From Neopestalotiopsis rosae (Eukaryota > Ascomycota > Sordariomycetes > Amphisphaeriales > Sporocadaceae): 64,000 nt of DNA. The DNA is taken from assembly GCA_023078685.1 (NCBI GenBank), contig JALGAS010000011.1, positions 496,001 through 560,000 of the forward strand. Direction: 5' to 3'. Made by a program: the position numbers and the translations under genes. The notes under the pieces were generated by a model. It was not told the origin of the DNA, did not search any database, and saw nothing but the letters and a program-made list of their open reading frames with translations. Below, one piece after another: positions 44,055-56,232 of this stretch. Each line of letters opens with the position of its first letter. Position 1 is the first letter of the stretch.

Positions 44055-47000
44055 TCAAACGTCTTGTTGAATAAGTTGCAGCAGAGAGGCAATGTAATCC
44101 GACTGCACAATTTAGTTAGTATTCATGTATTCATGAAGGGTTGGAAAAAGATCAAAAGTTACTCACCATGGCCGCATTTTCCGTCATGACCTCAAAGAGT
44201 CGTGGTGTCACGGGTCTGAATAGCTTCTCATTCCAACCACCTGTCTCGCCACCGGTTTCCTCACTCTGTAGGAGAGTCTCCTGCGACTCAGTCTTGACAA
44301 CATTGCGGGCTATGTTGCGTAGGACTAGAACCGCACTGAGTGGAATACCTGCGGCACGGTCAATGCGTGGATTACGCTCATCCGGTGTTGTGAGTGTCTT
44401 CTCCCACGTAATGGTCATTGTCTTGGCAGGAACCAGATACGACTTCTTCAGCTTCTTAACGGGTACGTCAGAGGTACTGTCGGAGAGCCCACGCTTGACT
44501 GGCGTTGAGACGTGGGTTTTCAGGTGGCGTGTGAGCTGCGATAGCTTCATCGGTGTGGGTTGGGTATATTTCCTACAATCGCCCCATTTGCAGGCAACTT
44601 CCAGTTCTGCGTCGGCAAACTTTCCGTCCTCGCCTGGGCTTTGTTCCATGTGCTGGGTCACAATGTGCTGCCACAGCTTTTCACCACCCGGGAAGAAGGC
44701 ACCGCATCTCTGACGGCTGTATGGTGTACCACCAGCAGCCCACTGACAGCGGGCATACTCTTCCTTTGTCTCGTAATCCAAAGGCACAGTACGTGCTCGA
44801 ATCCCCTCAATGATGAAACGCTGCGCTTCACCGGGGCCTCTAATGATTTGAGCGCGGGCGTTTACGAAGACATGGCTGACGTTTCTTATGAAATCTGCAG
44901 CGCTCAAAGTATTGCGGGACTTGCCGCTGAACGAACTCTGGTAGGCTTGCCAGATTGCAATTTGAGTAATGTGGGACTCGGGGTCTTCTTCAAAGAGACT
45001 AGTCAGCCAGTTGAAGCAGCGCTGAGGCTCCTCTGTTCCCGACAGTCTGTCCTGGAGATCCTGAGGCAGCAGTACCACATGCTCAGAAGCGCCGACTTTG
45101 CGCTCAGGCTCAAGAATGTACGACTCTCTGATCCTCTTGGAACCATGTGCCAGGAGTCGAACCAAGTGTGGAATTGCTTGTTCCATGTCGACCGACCCGA
45201 GGAGGGACTCGACATTGGGCACCACCGCTGTGTACTGGTAGAGGAAGTCTAGACATGCGTCCATGAGTTCTTCGTCATTGAGGAGAAGCCAGGTGATGAT
45301 ATTTTGCAGAACAACTGCAGGGACCTTTTGAAGCTTGTTTGTTGCTTCTAGGTTCATCGAAATACGGCTGATAGCTCGCAAAGCTGTAAGAATTGTGCCA
45401 CGATCAGAGGAGTCAAGCTGGCTGAGTAGTGACTGATACAAGGGGTCCTCGGAGTCCAGCACTAGCCAAGGCGTCAGCTGCTCGGCAATGTCCAGGGCAA
45501 AGTGTTTGATCTCGACAAGCATTTCCAGGCGCGGCAATTGTAAAATGACGCAGAGAAGGTCCTTGAGCGGGTAAACTTCAGCCATGTATATGGCGTTCTC
45601 GTGCAGCATAACCATGTTGCGAATGGTCAGAACCGCTTCCGTGATCCGAACTAATAGGTCCGCAAAGTATTCCGGCTGCAGGTGATCGAATGTTGCTCGT
45701 CGCTGGAACTTCTCAATTCTCGACAAAATATCTCGAGTTCCATGGACTCCATCCAAAACGGCATCGTTGGAACCGTCATCGCCTCCGGTATAGTCGAGCT
45801 CCAAGTCTATATGATAGAAAAGACTAGCAATCTCGAGACCCTTTTCGATCAAGCCTTCGGCTAGGCCAAGAAAGGATTCGAACTTGAACTTGTCTCCTCG
45901 CTCAAACGATATTTTCACCAGGTGGTGCAAAGCGAATGCTTGCTCGGAAGGAATGCCAGATCGAAGAGATTGCAGACAGCGCGTGTAAATGTTTGGTCCA
46001 TCATTGTTGGCTGTAACAGAATCAGTAAAACGATCACGTGGTTTTGGAGCATGAATCAGAATCTTACCACCTGGCACAGGAGGGCGGCCGGGAACTGGTT
46101 CCGGTATACCAGCTGCGGCATACCTCAACTGACGCTGACGCCGCGCATACTCCACTGGATTGTTACCTGGCGTGGATACAGGTCTCAAGGGGACGTTTAT
46201 CGGGGGTCGAGGCTCAATAAGTTCGCTGAGTCTCGATGCGTTCTCTGAGTTGGGAGGAACGTAGGAGCCAGATGCTCCGCGCATGACGGGGACTGGAGCC
46301 GCTTGATGCAGATGCGAGCCTTCGTACCTTTGCGGAGCATGGTGTTGGGCATGTTGTCCGTGAGCAGAGGCAGCAGCAGCCGGCGCAGTGTGAGAGGTGG
46401 TAGTTGTAGTATGCGAATTAGTCGAGTGATGAGACTGGCTAGTATTGTGCTGCGACGAGGTGTGGCGGGTCGCACGAGTTGAGCCCGTGTCGGGCTGGAA
46501 AGGTATGCGCTGGGCAGGAGCTTCACGAAGACGACCCGACGCCCTGTTTCCAGAGACGGGCGTGCTCTCGGCAGGCTTGTCCTCTTTGACCGGTGTTTCG
46601 CTTCCGGGACGCTTGCCTGTGGCGAGCTCGAAGCTTTCGATCGTTCGCGTAAGAATGGGACCGTACTTTGTGGCACACGAGACAGCCTCGAGGATCTCTT
46701 TGGGCGGGGGCTCCTTTCCGTACTGGTCCTGAATCCAAAAGGCACCCAGAAATCGGTAGAAGTCGGTCTTTAGCTGGAAGGAGAGCTGTCCCATATTCTT
46801 GTTATCATCGGCAAACATGCCCAACTCTTCAGCTAGCTGGCCCCAGGCCTTTTGCTTGCTACACAGCTCATCGTAGCCGCCACGCTCAATGACGCCCTTG
46901 TAGAGTTTCAAAAGGTCAACATTGACGTGACCGCCGCTGACGGGCAAGCGCGGCTCAGGCTCGAAGTTGGTGCCGCGCTTTTCATGGAAAGCGGCGAGTT

Positions 47001-47076
47001 TCTTGATAAATTCCTCGTACTCGGGGGTGTGACTGATGTGGTGCTTTTCGGCGTCCTTGCCGCCCTTCGGAGCCAT
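44055..47076 (-). CDS. rsc9: RSC chromatin-remodelling subunit Rsc9 (ARID domain)
   Basis: Model: complement(join(44055..44102, 44167..46010, 46068..47076)), 966 residues. The start at 47076 (MAPKGGKD, CCATGG context) is preferred to an in-frame ATG at 47142. An ARID/BRIGHT domain (about 15-125) reads EYEEFIKKLAAFHEKRG, VDLLKLYKGVIERGGYDEL, WGQLAEELG, LKTDFYRFLGAFW. A His/Ser/Ala-rich linker and a long armadillo-like helical region follow. Near the C-terminus is a zinc-finger-like module (RQRCGAFFPGGEKLWQHI, then CKWGDCRKY...LTRHLKTH). The last intron (44103-44166) is needed: it adds SDYIASLLQLIQQDV, whereas reading through ends at once in VSNF. The middle 57-nt intron (46011-46067) has no stop and a length divisible by three, so it could be retained. 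Nuclear role in RSC by family. Confidence 0.92.
46011..46067 (-). other. 57-nt intron, divisible by three and without stop (Rsc9)
   Basis: Donor GTAAGA, branch TTACTGATT, acceptor GTTACAG. Retention would insert 19 residues between VPG and NNDGP. The signals are good enough that I treat it as an intron. Confidence 0.7.
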
Positions 47077-47987
47077 GGTGAAGGGTGCGGACAGACAGCG
47101 ACCGTCGAATGTGGATGGATTGTCGGCCGCGATGCAGTTCAAGACGGATCAATGGCCTGCGCGACAGTATCAAAGTGATTCTCCAAGCAGAGTCGCGAAA
47201 ATGAACTTAGCTAGGTAGGTACCTACTTAGTGGTTGGAAGCGTTTGCGGTAGCCAGGCGCGTTGCGTGGAGACAAAAAAAAGGCCCATGCGCATAAGTTG
47301 GCCAGTCTCAAAGTGATTGCCCAGCCTGCCTGCCACCCACAGTAGGTATGCGTGTGGATACTGCCCGGATTGTAACTGGACTTACGCGGGAATGCGCGCC
47401 GACGTTATTAGCGTTGTGCTGCCAACCAGCAGGAAAGCTTATCCGTTCTGATAGGCATTTAACAGAAGATTACACTGGAACTGAGGCATTCTTTTAGGCA
47501 GAATATGGATTTATGCATGCACACTAGCGCGATATTGATTGATTGGCTCTTTGAAACTTCAAAGTATATACTTATCCCGTCATTTCGTCTTTTTGTTCTT
47601 GAACATCGTGAATCTGGCCTTGGCCAGGCACACGGACATAGTTATGTTCTTCTTCCCTCACTCTGCTACATATAGCAAGACGATCACCCAATTGAGAAAC
47701 ATGATCGAATGAAAGAGATAAAGATGTACTTCGTTCCGATACTGATGGCCTTCGGTATCAGTATATTTTCCTACTATCGAATGCAATGCCACCAATCACC
47801 GAAGGAAGTCACGTCTATCAACACGCGAAGCTCCTTCCCTCTTTCCTTGTGCCTGTCTGATGCAGCAATGTAGTGTTCAAATCTTGTCAATTATTTGAAA
47901 CAAAAAATCTTTTCAAAGCACAACTACCTACTTACCGGAATTATATCTTGCCATTGCATTATTTCGGAGCACTTGTATACAAAAGCC
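47077..47987. other. Divergent intergenic region
   Basis: About 0.9 kb between Rsc9 (-) and the orphan gene (+). AT-rich at 47500-47700; no RNA gene or repeat recognised. Confidence 0.55.
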
Positions 47988-49076
47988 ATGTCCGTACGGC
48001 CACCATCTCGAGCACCCAGAGAGCTACGTAGACCCTCACAAGATTCACGACGGGTTTCCTTGCTGCCAGGTCCTGCTCGTCAACAAACGCCAGGTACTAG
48101 CACCCACAATGCATTTGATCCCAGAACCAGATTCTTGGATTCGAATCGAGAACAGCGCAGACAGATTCGCCTTCTTCCTGGCAATCACATTGGCAGCCGC
48201 TCGCTAATACCTCCTCCTGCCGGAGTCGCGTACCATACCGGCCGGCCCCCAATCTACTCCTACAGTCCCGTAGTACTCGGCTCGAACCAGCATATCCAAG
48301 AGAATGGCCAATACTATAGCTCGCAACCGACTCAATGGTATGGAACTCATCTGATGCAGGACAATTCAGATGCTGCAGCTCCTGGCCAAGATCCGTGGTT
48401 GAATGAGCCGGGTCTTCTTCACTCTCAGCCGCCACGCTTCACCACACCAGCCGACGACATCTCCAGCCAATCAACCACAATTGATCCGGAAATCAGTAGG
48501 CGTAAGATTTCTCGCCCTGCCAGTCACAGCACTGCAACACCTCTCGAGATTTCCAGGTACAATGACAGACTCATTGATGATGAAGAGAAAGCCTTGGAGG
48601 ACCATAAGGACAAGAGAGATCATCAAGTACAAATCAATAACGCCAGTGAAATACACAAGCCTAGCATTGGCAAGCGAAAGTATACACCTGATACTGGAGA
48701 TGACGAGTCTCGCAAAAAATCATCAGCATCAATATTGACCTCGAACGAGCAGCCTATCGATATCCCGAAATCGACTGGTAGTTGTGCCTGCCATGGAAAA
48801 AGCAAACCTTCAATATCTATCAAGGACTTCACTACTAGACTTCGCGATACTGATTCATCATTCACTCAATATGTCACATCACTTGCTTCAACAAACGACG
48901 CCACGGACATCACTAAAAAGCTGGGAGATGCTGTTGATCACGGTCTACAGCTGGATGATCATGCGGTCGTCGAACAAGTTACTCATGGTATCTTTCTTGG
49001 AAATGTGCTTGCTGATAAGTTCTGGGAAATATGGAAACCAATATTTGGGGATGCGGATGCTAAGGATGCGATTTAA
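47988..49076 (+). CDS. Hypothetical protein, orphan
   Basis: Single exon, 362 residues from the ATG at 47988 (AAAGCCATGTC); an in-frame ATG 93 nt upstream is less likely because the added residues have a different, membrane-like composition. Residues 1-265 are low in order: basic, Pro/Ser/Gln-rich (RPPSRAPRELRRPSQDSRR), then acidic-basic mixed (DDEEKALEDHKDKRD). A Cys pair (CACHGKSK, about 267) precedes a C-terminal segment that looks folded and helical (ISIKDFTTRLRDTDSSFTQ, then LGDAVDHGLQLDDHAVVEQ and KFWEIWKPIFG). No known domain recognised. Expression unproven; the last part is the best place for a structure search. Confidence 0.55.
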   Translation: MSVRPPSRAPRELRRPSQDSRRVSLLPGPARQQTPGTSTHNAFDPRTRFLDSNREQRRQIRLLPGNHIGSRSLIPPPAGVAYHTGRPPIYSYSPVVLGSNQHIQENGQYYSSQPTQWYGTHLMQDNSDAAAPGQDPWLNEPGLLHSQPPRFTTPADDISSQSTTIDPEISRRKISRPASHSTATPLEISRYNDRLIDDEEKALEDHKDKRDHQVQINNASEIHKPSIGKRKYTPDTGDDESRKKSSASILTSNEQPIDIPKSTGSCACHGKSKPSISIKDFTTRLRDTDSSFTQYVTSLASTNDATDITKKLGDAVDHGLQLDDHAVVEQVTHGIFLGNVLADKFWEIWKPIFGDADAKDAI

Positions 49077-49775
49077 ATGTCTCGAGCAGACTACCGTCAG
49101 GGTCTGTGGTTGAGTATTGCTGGATACATTTTGCTGGAGAGGAGGAATTTGGGGAATCTTTGATATACTGTGGTCTTGTTCCACCATGACACGATGTTGC
49201 GAAGTTCTGACAGGTAACGAAAATATCACGTTTGAAACAGGAAATACAAAATAGTATTTCCAGTCTCGACAAACATTTCAAAATATTCCGTGCACGAAAA
49301 CCGATGTACTCCAAAGCCTTTATCACCCGCTTACTATACGTCCGAGTCACGAAACTTTCTGAGGGCATTCCGCCTCCTCGGCGTCTAGTGCTACTAAGTT
49401 GAGGATAAATGCATCTCGGTAACACTTGACGACTAGCTCGTGCTCCAAGGGTATCAAATAAAGCGGATTTGAAGGATATTACACATGAGACATAATGCCA
49501 ATACTGGCTTGAGATGTGGCCGAAGTAAATTCCGACCAGAACTATCGACAGCGAAAGAAAATGCATTTTATGTGTTTGTATCTAGTGTACAACTAACAGT
49601 CAATGTATAGGGAATCTTTAAAAACGTGCACCGGTGAAAGTCTCGGTGAGATGACATCAGAGAAAATAACATCAGGCCATGGATAAAAATGGCAGAATTG
49701 TAAAATCAAGAGCCGACCAACGGGTCCTGTTGTGGACTTCTTTGATCACGCGCTCTCCCTCCCTCCATTCTTTCG
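49077..49775. other. Intergenic region between convergent genes
   Basis: About 700 bp. A minus-strand frame (49060-49566) overlaps the end of the orphan gene; it starts with a hydrophobic segment but shows no further support, so it is not called. Confidence 0.5.
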
Positions 49776-52700
49776 TCAGCCCATTCTCCTCGGTATCTGT
49801 GTACCATCAAGTTCGGCAAACGCCGGCCGTGGGATCTCGTCAGCGGGCAGCTCGACCCGCATGATCATGGTGTCGGGGGACAGCTCCGCCGGCTGCGCGT
49901 CGAAAGGCTCAAAGGATCTCAGGCTGAGGCCCTTGAAAGTCGACTCGAGGCTGATGGGGCTCAGTCCAACCTCGGGCGACGACGAGCTGGCTTTCAGTGG
50001 GGGCCCAATCGATTCAGGGTTGGGGCTGTTGGCTGTCGATGGTCGATGATAGGTATATGCTGGACCTAGAAATCTTCTGTCAGTCCATCTGCCCACCCAT
50101 CAAGAAAGTTAAATCGAGTAAAATAACGAGACTGCGGCAGAAGAAATCAATGTTACGACTTGCCTTTACGATCAGCCTTGTCTTCGCTAATGAGCTGCCG
50201 TGGAAATCCGCTGATAGGTAATACAGTGACACCAGACGGGTAGGGATCGCTCTGGAGGCAGAGAGATACCCTGGTTGTTGCAAGCTCACGCTGAACTTGC
50301 ACGTATAGAGTTTCGACTTCAAAAGTGCCCTTTTGGCACATGTCGTGAATGGCATCCTCGCTCAAAGTTATGCGGATAGGCTCTGAGCGCGGCACTTCTT
50401 CCTCGAGCAAAAAGTACGGCTCGAACTCTCCACTGAGTGTTGCGCGCAGGAACTCGCCCAGGGCCCTTATCTCATCGGATTCGGCAGGAAATCTGCAGTG
50501 TATTGTACCTTTTCGAAGTGATCAGCTGAGAGGCTCTGGGGGAAGCGACGTCACTTTACTTACCTTCACATTCGTAACCGTACAATGCAGTCTGCTTGAC
50601 AGATCCAGGAGTTTTCTCAAAGAAAAAGGAGCTGGCAATCAGCCTGTGGGCAGACTCCTTGACCAGGCCTTCATTAGACTGGAGTACTTCACGGGCTTCG
50701 CGTTCCAACTCAAAGACTTTTCTAGCGGCATCAAGCTTGGGAATTTTCATATCCAGAGCCGGGTTGATACGAATGTACCGCTGCCGTATCTCTTCGGTCG
50801 AGATGAAGGACTTTGGCAGGGATTTTGAGCGGATGAATCGATCCCACACCTTGTCATTGTTCGAGTAATCATCCAGCTTGTTGACGCTTGCATTGGTCCG
50901 AAGTGGCCGCGAAGTATTGAGTGTGTTTCTTCGCGACACGCTGTTGAGACTAGTATTCAGCGGGGAAAGCTGGGCCGGAGTGTTATCTTTAATATTCTTG
51001 CCCGACCCGATAGATAGAAGAACATCAGCCGGCGCATCCTTCATGTCGCTCCAGATGAGGCTGGATTCGTAGTCTGCTATGATCGCGGGGCAATTGTAGC
51101 TCGGCGCAGTACCAGTGTAGCTGATCTTCGTCTCGGCCTTTTGAAAAGGTTTGAATAGAGGGGGCTGAGCGGCTGCTGCTCTTGCACTGAATGAAGAACG
51201 TCAGTTGTTGTCGATGACTTATTAGAGGACAACTTACGACTCCCAGACTTTCATGTCGTCATCGGGTACGCTTGATCGCAGGAATTTGTACGGGAGATCT
51301 ATAGACCGTGTCAGTGAATCCTATCTTGCAAAGCCACGCTGATAATACCTACTGTCGTCTGAAAAGTCTTGTCGGTTGTAGTTTGCAAATACAACCGATC
51401 TTTGCTCGAGAGCCGTCGTACCAAGAACAGCCACCTTGGTTGGCGTTTCGCGTTGACCATTCGCCGCTCCACCAAAGAGAGGTTGCTCTTGAAACATCAT
51501 CTTCAGGCCCCGCTCGAACGGTCTTGTCTTGTATATGCTTCCGTGGTAGAATACAGCCAAGTTCTCCAACATGGGCACGCCCGTAAGCTCTCGAGGAGAG
51601 TAGGCATCTGAAGAAAGCTCTTTAAACCTTTTGATGCATTCTTCGACAGACCAATTCTTGACAGATAGCCCTAGTGCAATCATGCCACCAGTTCTGTAAA
51701 AGTTAGCACACTCGCTATAGGGAAATGTCTGGCGGGGATTGCTTACCCGCTTCCAATGATTAGATCAAAGAACAATTGCAGGGGCAACTTCGGTCCCAAA
51801 ACCTTTTTGATTGCTTTGAGCACTTGAAGCTCAACGATACTGCGGACTCCACCACTGCACAGAGTCAGTATAATCTCTGAAAGTTATTAATCTGCTAAAC
51901 GTGGGATTGAACTTACCCGTCCAGGCACAATATGCGGACTCCGGCTCGGGCTGGTTTGATCGGTATGACCCAAGGAGGATTTGCAATAACATCTTGAACG
52001 TGGAGGGGACATCTCGTGATCTCAATCGTTGTCTTTGATGTCTTCTTGCCATACGTCTTCACACATGGTAGACACAAGATATGACCACAAGGCAAGGCGC
52101 ATTCGGGCAGTTCACGAAGACACGAGAAGCAAGCCACATGACTAATGAAGTCCGACGCATTACCCAAAGACCTGTAGAACTCGTTGATGCGTTCCCGGTG
52201 TATTAAACCGGCAACCTGAAGCTCTGTGCGCCCAGGCAGCTTTTCGCCCAGGTCAAAGACTGCTGTCTGCAACTTGAGAAGGTTCTCTCGGATGACATGG
52301 GACCAATCGCCGCCAAAGGTAGTTGCATCAAAGCTCGATTGGTAACTTCCGTGGCCAATAATGGCACCACGAGCGTTCTGATGACCTTTGGGGTTGTGAC
52401 CTATCTTGACATTGCAACAACGATCCTCTGGCCTAGACGAGTTCCCTCTGCGAAAAGCACAAGGCCAGTGCATATCTGCGAATCGATGCAGCGCGGCTAT
52501 ACAGGGCTCGGCATACGCATCGTCGAGAAGTTGCGCCGCGGTTCCCATCAGACTTTGCCGAACTGCATCGAACATGACACATGTGGCAATCATGGGCCCC
52601 AGCCTGTGGAAGATTTCCTGCGCATTGGTTCGTACTGCTTCATCGGTGGCGCGCTCCTTGATCGACACGGCAAGGCTTAGTATATTGCCACCAAAGTCCC

Positions 52701-54225
52701 TGGGAGATGGACTATACTTCAATGCCTCTTTCACGAAATCAAATGGGGTGCTGAGGTCTCGCGTGAAGTGATCAAAGGCAGCTTGAAGGTACACCTGTAA
52801 CCTCTCTGCATTTGCCAGCATTCGTACTTGGCGCTTTTGCAAATGTGACGCGGCACACTTTTTCTTGATGAGATCTGACATTCTACCGGCCTGTTGATCC
52901 ATAAGCATGTACTGCCCCCGGGCAGGCAGTCGCATCACTGTAACAGAGGCATAATAGCATTGAAGGAGTTCCTCAGTAGTGGTGATAGGCCTTCCACGGT
53001 CGAGCCATGACTGAAGATATTGCTTGAGGGCAGGCTCTCGATAGATGGCACCCTTGATATCTGCCATCAGCATTGCCGTGGCAGTCTCCGGATCCCATTC
53101 CCGATCATCAACGAACTCGCTTGCATTGAATACGATGACAGCGTGAGGGAGGACGGGCTGATTGAGCGACTTGTCAATCGATTCAGCTCCCCATCTGACG
53201 AGCTTCTCCAGAACTACCGACTCAAAAGCTCTGGTCGCTGTCAGAATACTTGAAGATATCTTCGGGTGGTTTTGATGGCAGAAACTTACCTGGGATTGCG
53301 AAGGACGAATACCACAACATCACTGAATGAGTATAAGATTCGCGGATACAATACCGAGACAGCATACTCTCTTTTCTGAGTCTGCGGAGTTTCGGCCCAA
53401 ACAATCTGCCTAGGAACACTCTTCCTCATCTTCCTGTTTCGCACCTCTTCTAGGCGCGCTTTCGAAGTTCCTGCAAAAGTGTCGAGCGACCCTTGCTCCT
53501 CGGTCTGGTAGCGCAATGCTTTGGGCAGCATCTCGCCGCCATTCAAGCCTTCGCAATCGGCCAGCAACAACGGAGTATCACTGTAGTAGGTCGACGGCTC
53601 TGGGTATAGATGTACGTCACCTGTTGTCGGTAGCCGGTCATATCCAGACGACGTTACAGGTGTGCGATAATAGCCCCCAACGGGTGACCCAATATCGTGT
53701 CGATCAATGAGCATCTTGACGAGGGAGCTCTTTCCAGCACCTGCGAAGAGTCAGCCGCAATTGTCTTTTTCACCCAAGATGCTTTCCACAATTACCTGTC
53801 TCGCCAATGAATGTCACCAACTGCGGATAGCGCTCCATGGCAACCTCCCTGGCGTGGCTCTCGCCCATGACGGTCGCAAATCGTCCATAGTCTTGAAAAA
53901 CGGGATGACCAGCCGTGTCTTTTCCATAACCAAACCAGGCCGTCTCCTCATCATCCAAGAGTTCTTGTTGGTGATCAGCTTCGCTGCGAATGGGCTCAAA
54001 AATCTGTCGCAGACGATGCACCACCTCTGGATTGGCTTTCTCGTGTGGTTTTCCTCCCCACCCTACGGCGCCTGGGGCGTGTAGAATCCATGCAGACCAA
54101 CATTCGTCGCAAAACCACAGATTGTTGCACTGAACACATGAATATCTTTTCTTGGTCACTGAGCGACACGTTTGGCAAGGCTGCGAGCCAACGCCGGGCA
54201 CCATCCCGATATGCTCCGCGGCCAT
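49776..54225 (-). CDS. Zinc finger / GTPase-like / RING / patatin-like multidomain protein
   Basis: Model of nine exons: complement(join(49776..50065, 50164..50508, 50564..51180, 51238..51298, 51353..51693, 51747..51854, 51917..53230, 53290..53740, 53796..54225)), 1318 residues, all phases consistent. Domains in order: a Cys-rich zinc finger (about 15-50, CQTC, CVQC, CDEC); a P-loop GTPase-like domain with G1 GETGAGKSS (141-149) and G3-like LLLADCEGLNGGE (D205-G208); a helical middle; a RING finger (about 661-705, CFSC, CGHILCLPC, CPLH); a patatin-like domain beginning DGGGVR (731-736). The nucleophile elbow reads GSGTGG (766-771), with Gly at 768 where Ser is expected, and the region of the catalytic Asp reads YTGTAPSYN (923-931), where the family usually has Y-x-DG. 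Patatins are phospholipases/acyl hydrolases; this one looks inactive. The C-terminal 350 residues include a helical region and a disordered tail. Confidence 0.85.
50066..50163 (-). other. GC-AG intron in the patatin-like gene
   Basis: The only phase-consistent join between the last two exons uses donor GCAAGT (after AAAG) and acceptor TTTCTAG, 98 nt. GC-AG introns are a known minor class with exactly this donor; all other introns of the gene are GT-AG. Confidence 0.65.
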
Positions 54226-56232
54226 GGTGCCGAGAGAAGGGATTATGGATAACGGTTCAGAAATCTACGGCCCCGTTACGCGATGGCAGAAACATTAAAC
54301 CATAAAAAAAGTGTGTGTGTGAAACAGAGTGTGTGATCGCGCGACGCCTCCCTTTGGGGGTGGATAGCGGCAGGAAGGCGATTTGTGAGGTATTGCACGT
54401 CTGTCGCGATGGCAGGATTGTGAGTCTCCCCGCTTACTGATACCTACAGCCGCACTGCGCGCACCGCAAGAGCAGAGCAGCGCACAGCACAGCACGCGTG
54501 GAGGGTTCGAGGCTGTCGGTGCCGCATGCGTACATTATACATTGGGTGCATGAGGAGACAGAGAGATGTCAGGCATCCTCCGCCGTCGCCGTCCAATAAT
54601 AGAGCGGCTGCCGCGCCACTGGTCAGCTCAATCCTACGTCGGGGATTGCAATTGCAGGCCTGCATAGTACAAGCACAAGACAGTGACAGACTGCAGTACT
54701 GCCCTGCCCTGCCCTGTGTGAGCACTGAGCAGTGGGTCAGAGGGGATGCGTTTGTATGGCCGTCAAGCATTGAAAAACGACCAATATGGGTCCCGGTTGG
54801 CCAACCCGAAAGTTACAGACGTGATGAGCATTGCATCTCTCACATGTCTGTCAGACTGTGTGCTCACTCATCCCGGAGAAGCGGCATGACATTTTCGCTG
54901 CAATGCGACAAGACAAGACGAGACAGATAGGCAAAGAGATGGTCGATTTTCTTGCCACAGTCTCCATCCACAATATGTATCGTATCGTCTTGGTCAGACG
55001 GGAAGCCAGGCCAGGCCCAGTAGGACTAGTCAGTACTCAGGTTGCACGAACAAAAAAAGATGACTGTCGCGTACAGCAGTAGTGTACGTGTAGTATTAGT
55101 ATGTAGACCCATAAATCCTTCCAATCCTTAATGGCCTTGAGTGCGCTGCAGGAACGGGGAACGGAGCGGCAGTTGGGAGATTAGACACCGATTCGCCGAG
55201 GATAAGTTGGTGTCTGCCCTCCAAGTTGGTACGCAGGTGCCTTGGATGCTTGCTTGCTTGCTTGCGTGACCTGACCCTGCCCTACCTACCTGAGCATACA
55301 GTACATACCCTCCCTTTGGCCGTTTTACTGAAATGCATTGCCTATATATTGATTGACTGATCGCCCGGTTCAAGTCTTCGGCATCCAATGGAATGAGCTT
55401 ACGGGTCGAACCGCACTCGTCTTATACTCGGAGCAGCTGAACTTGGACTTCCGAGTGCTCCATCATGATCCAATGTTTATTGGAAGTTTTACGGGGGTGT
55501 GCCTGGTCGGGCGCTTGCGTCTTGGCCCATTACTCAGATCGTGTTGACGTATGAGCCTGGTTGGGTTTAGCCTGAGCGCAACGGTTCCTAACTCACTAGG
55601 ACTTTGGGACTACAGGTCACCTCCAGCGCCTACCGTACTGCAGGACTGCACCTAACGGGACGACCCTGGCTTTGCCTGCCTGGATGTTGGGACCCCTGGC
55701 ATTGGTGGGTTGAACAAAGGTGGGTGGGTGAACGACTGGATTTGGTGTTTGTACATGCAATAATAAGCAAAAAGTGGCTTCATTGGCTCGGGTGGCAATT
55801 CAATTCATACGAAAAGCTCATATTCGTATTGGCGGGCTAATGCAACAATCCGTGCTAGACGCAAAACCCGACTCGGCTGGCTTGAATTTTCGGGCCTAAA
55901 ATTCAGTTAGTAATCCACTATTCAACTGTCAAATGGCGACGAGATATTCACACTAGATTTGGACGGAGCTCCAAATTTCCATGCAACAAAACAGATACAG
56001 CGCTGCACGATAATGGAACGCTCCTGCGCTGCCGAAGCTGGATGAAAGAGGCGTTTCAAAGTTTCAACGTCCGCTCTTTCCAAGTGTCTTTTGTTGTCCA
56101 AGACCAAACAAGGTTGGCGGGGTTTTGGACCAAGCATTTTCAAAAGTGCCCAAGGACCAAGAAATATCTGCAAGAACCAGAAAAACAATATCAAACAAAG
56201 CTCTGCGGACATCGTCCACGATAGACGTAAAA
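54226..56232. other. Divergent intergenic region (2 kb)
   Basis: Between the patatin-like gene (-) and the Ataxin-10 gene (+). Contains a short GT-rich stretch (54309-54335) and four GCTT units (55248-55265). Frames at 54444-54930 and 55128-55840 occur on both strands without domains. No supported gene. Confidence 0.5.

Noticed and set aside
49060..49566. Minus-strand 168-codon frame with hydrophobic start
   Set aside because: Overlaps the 3' end of the orphan gene, no homology recognised, composition like non-coding DNA.
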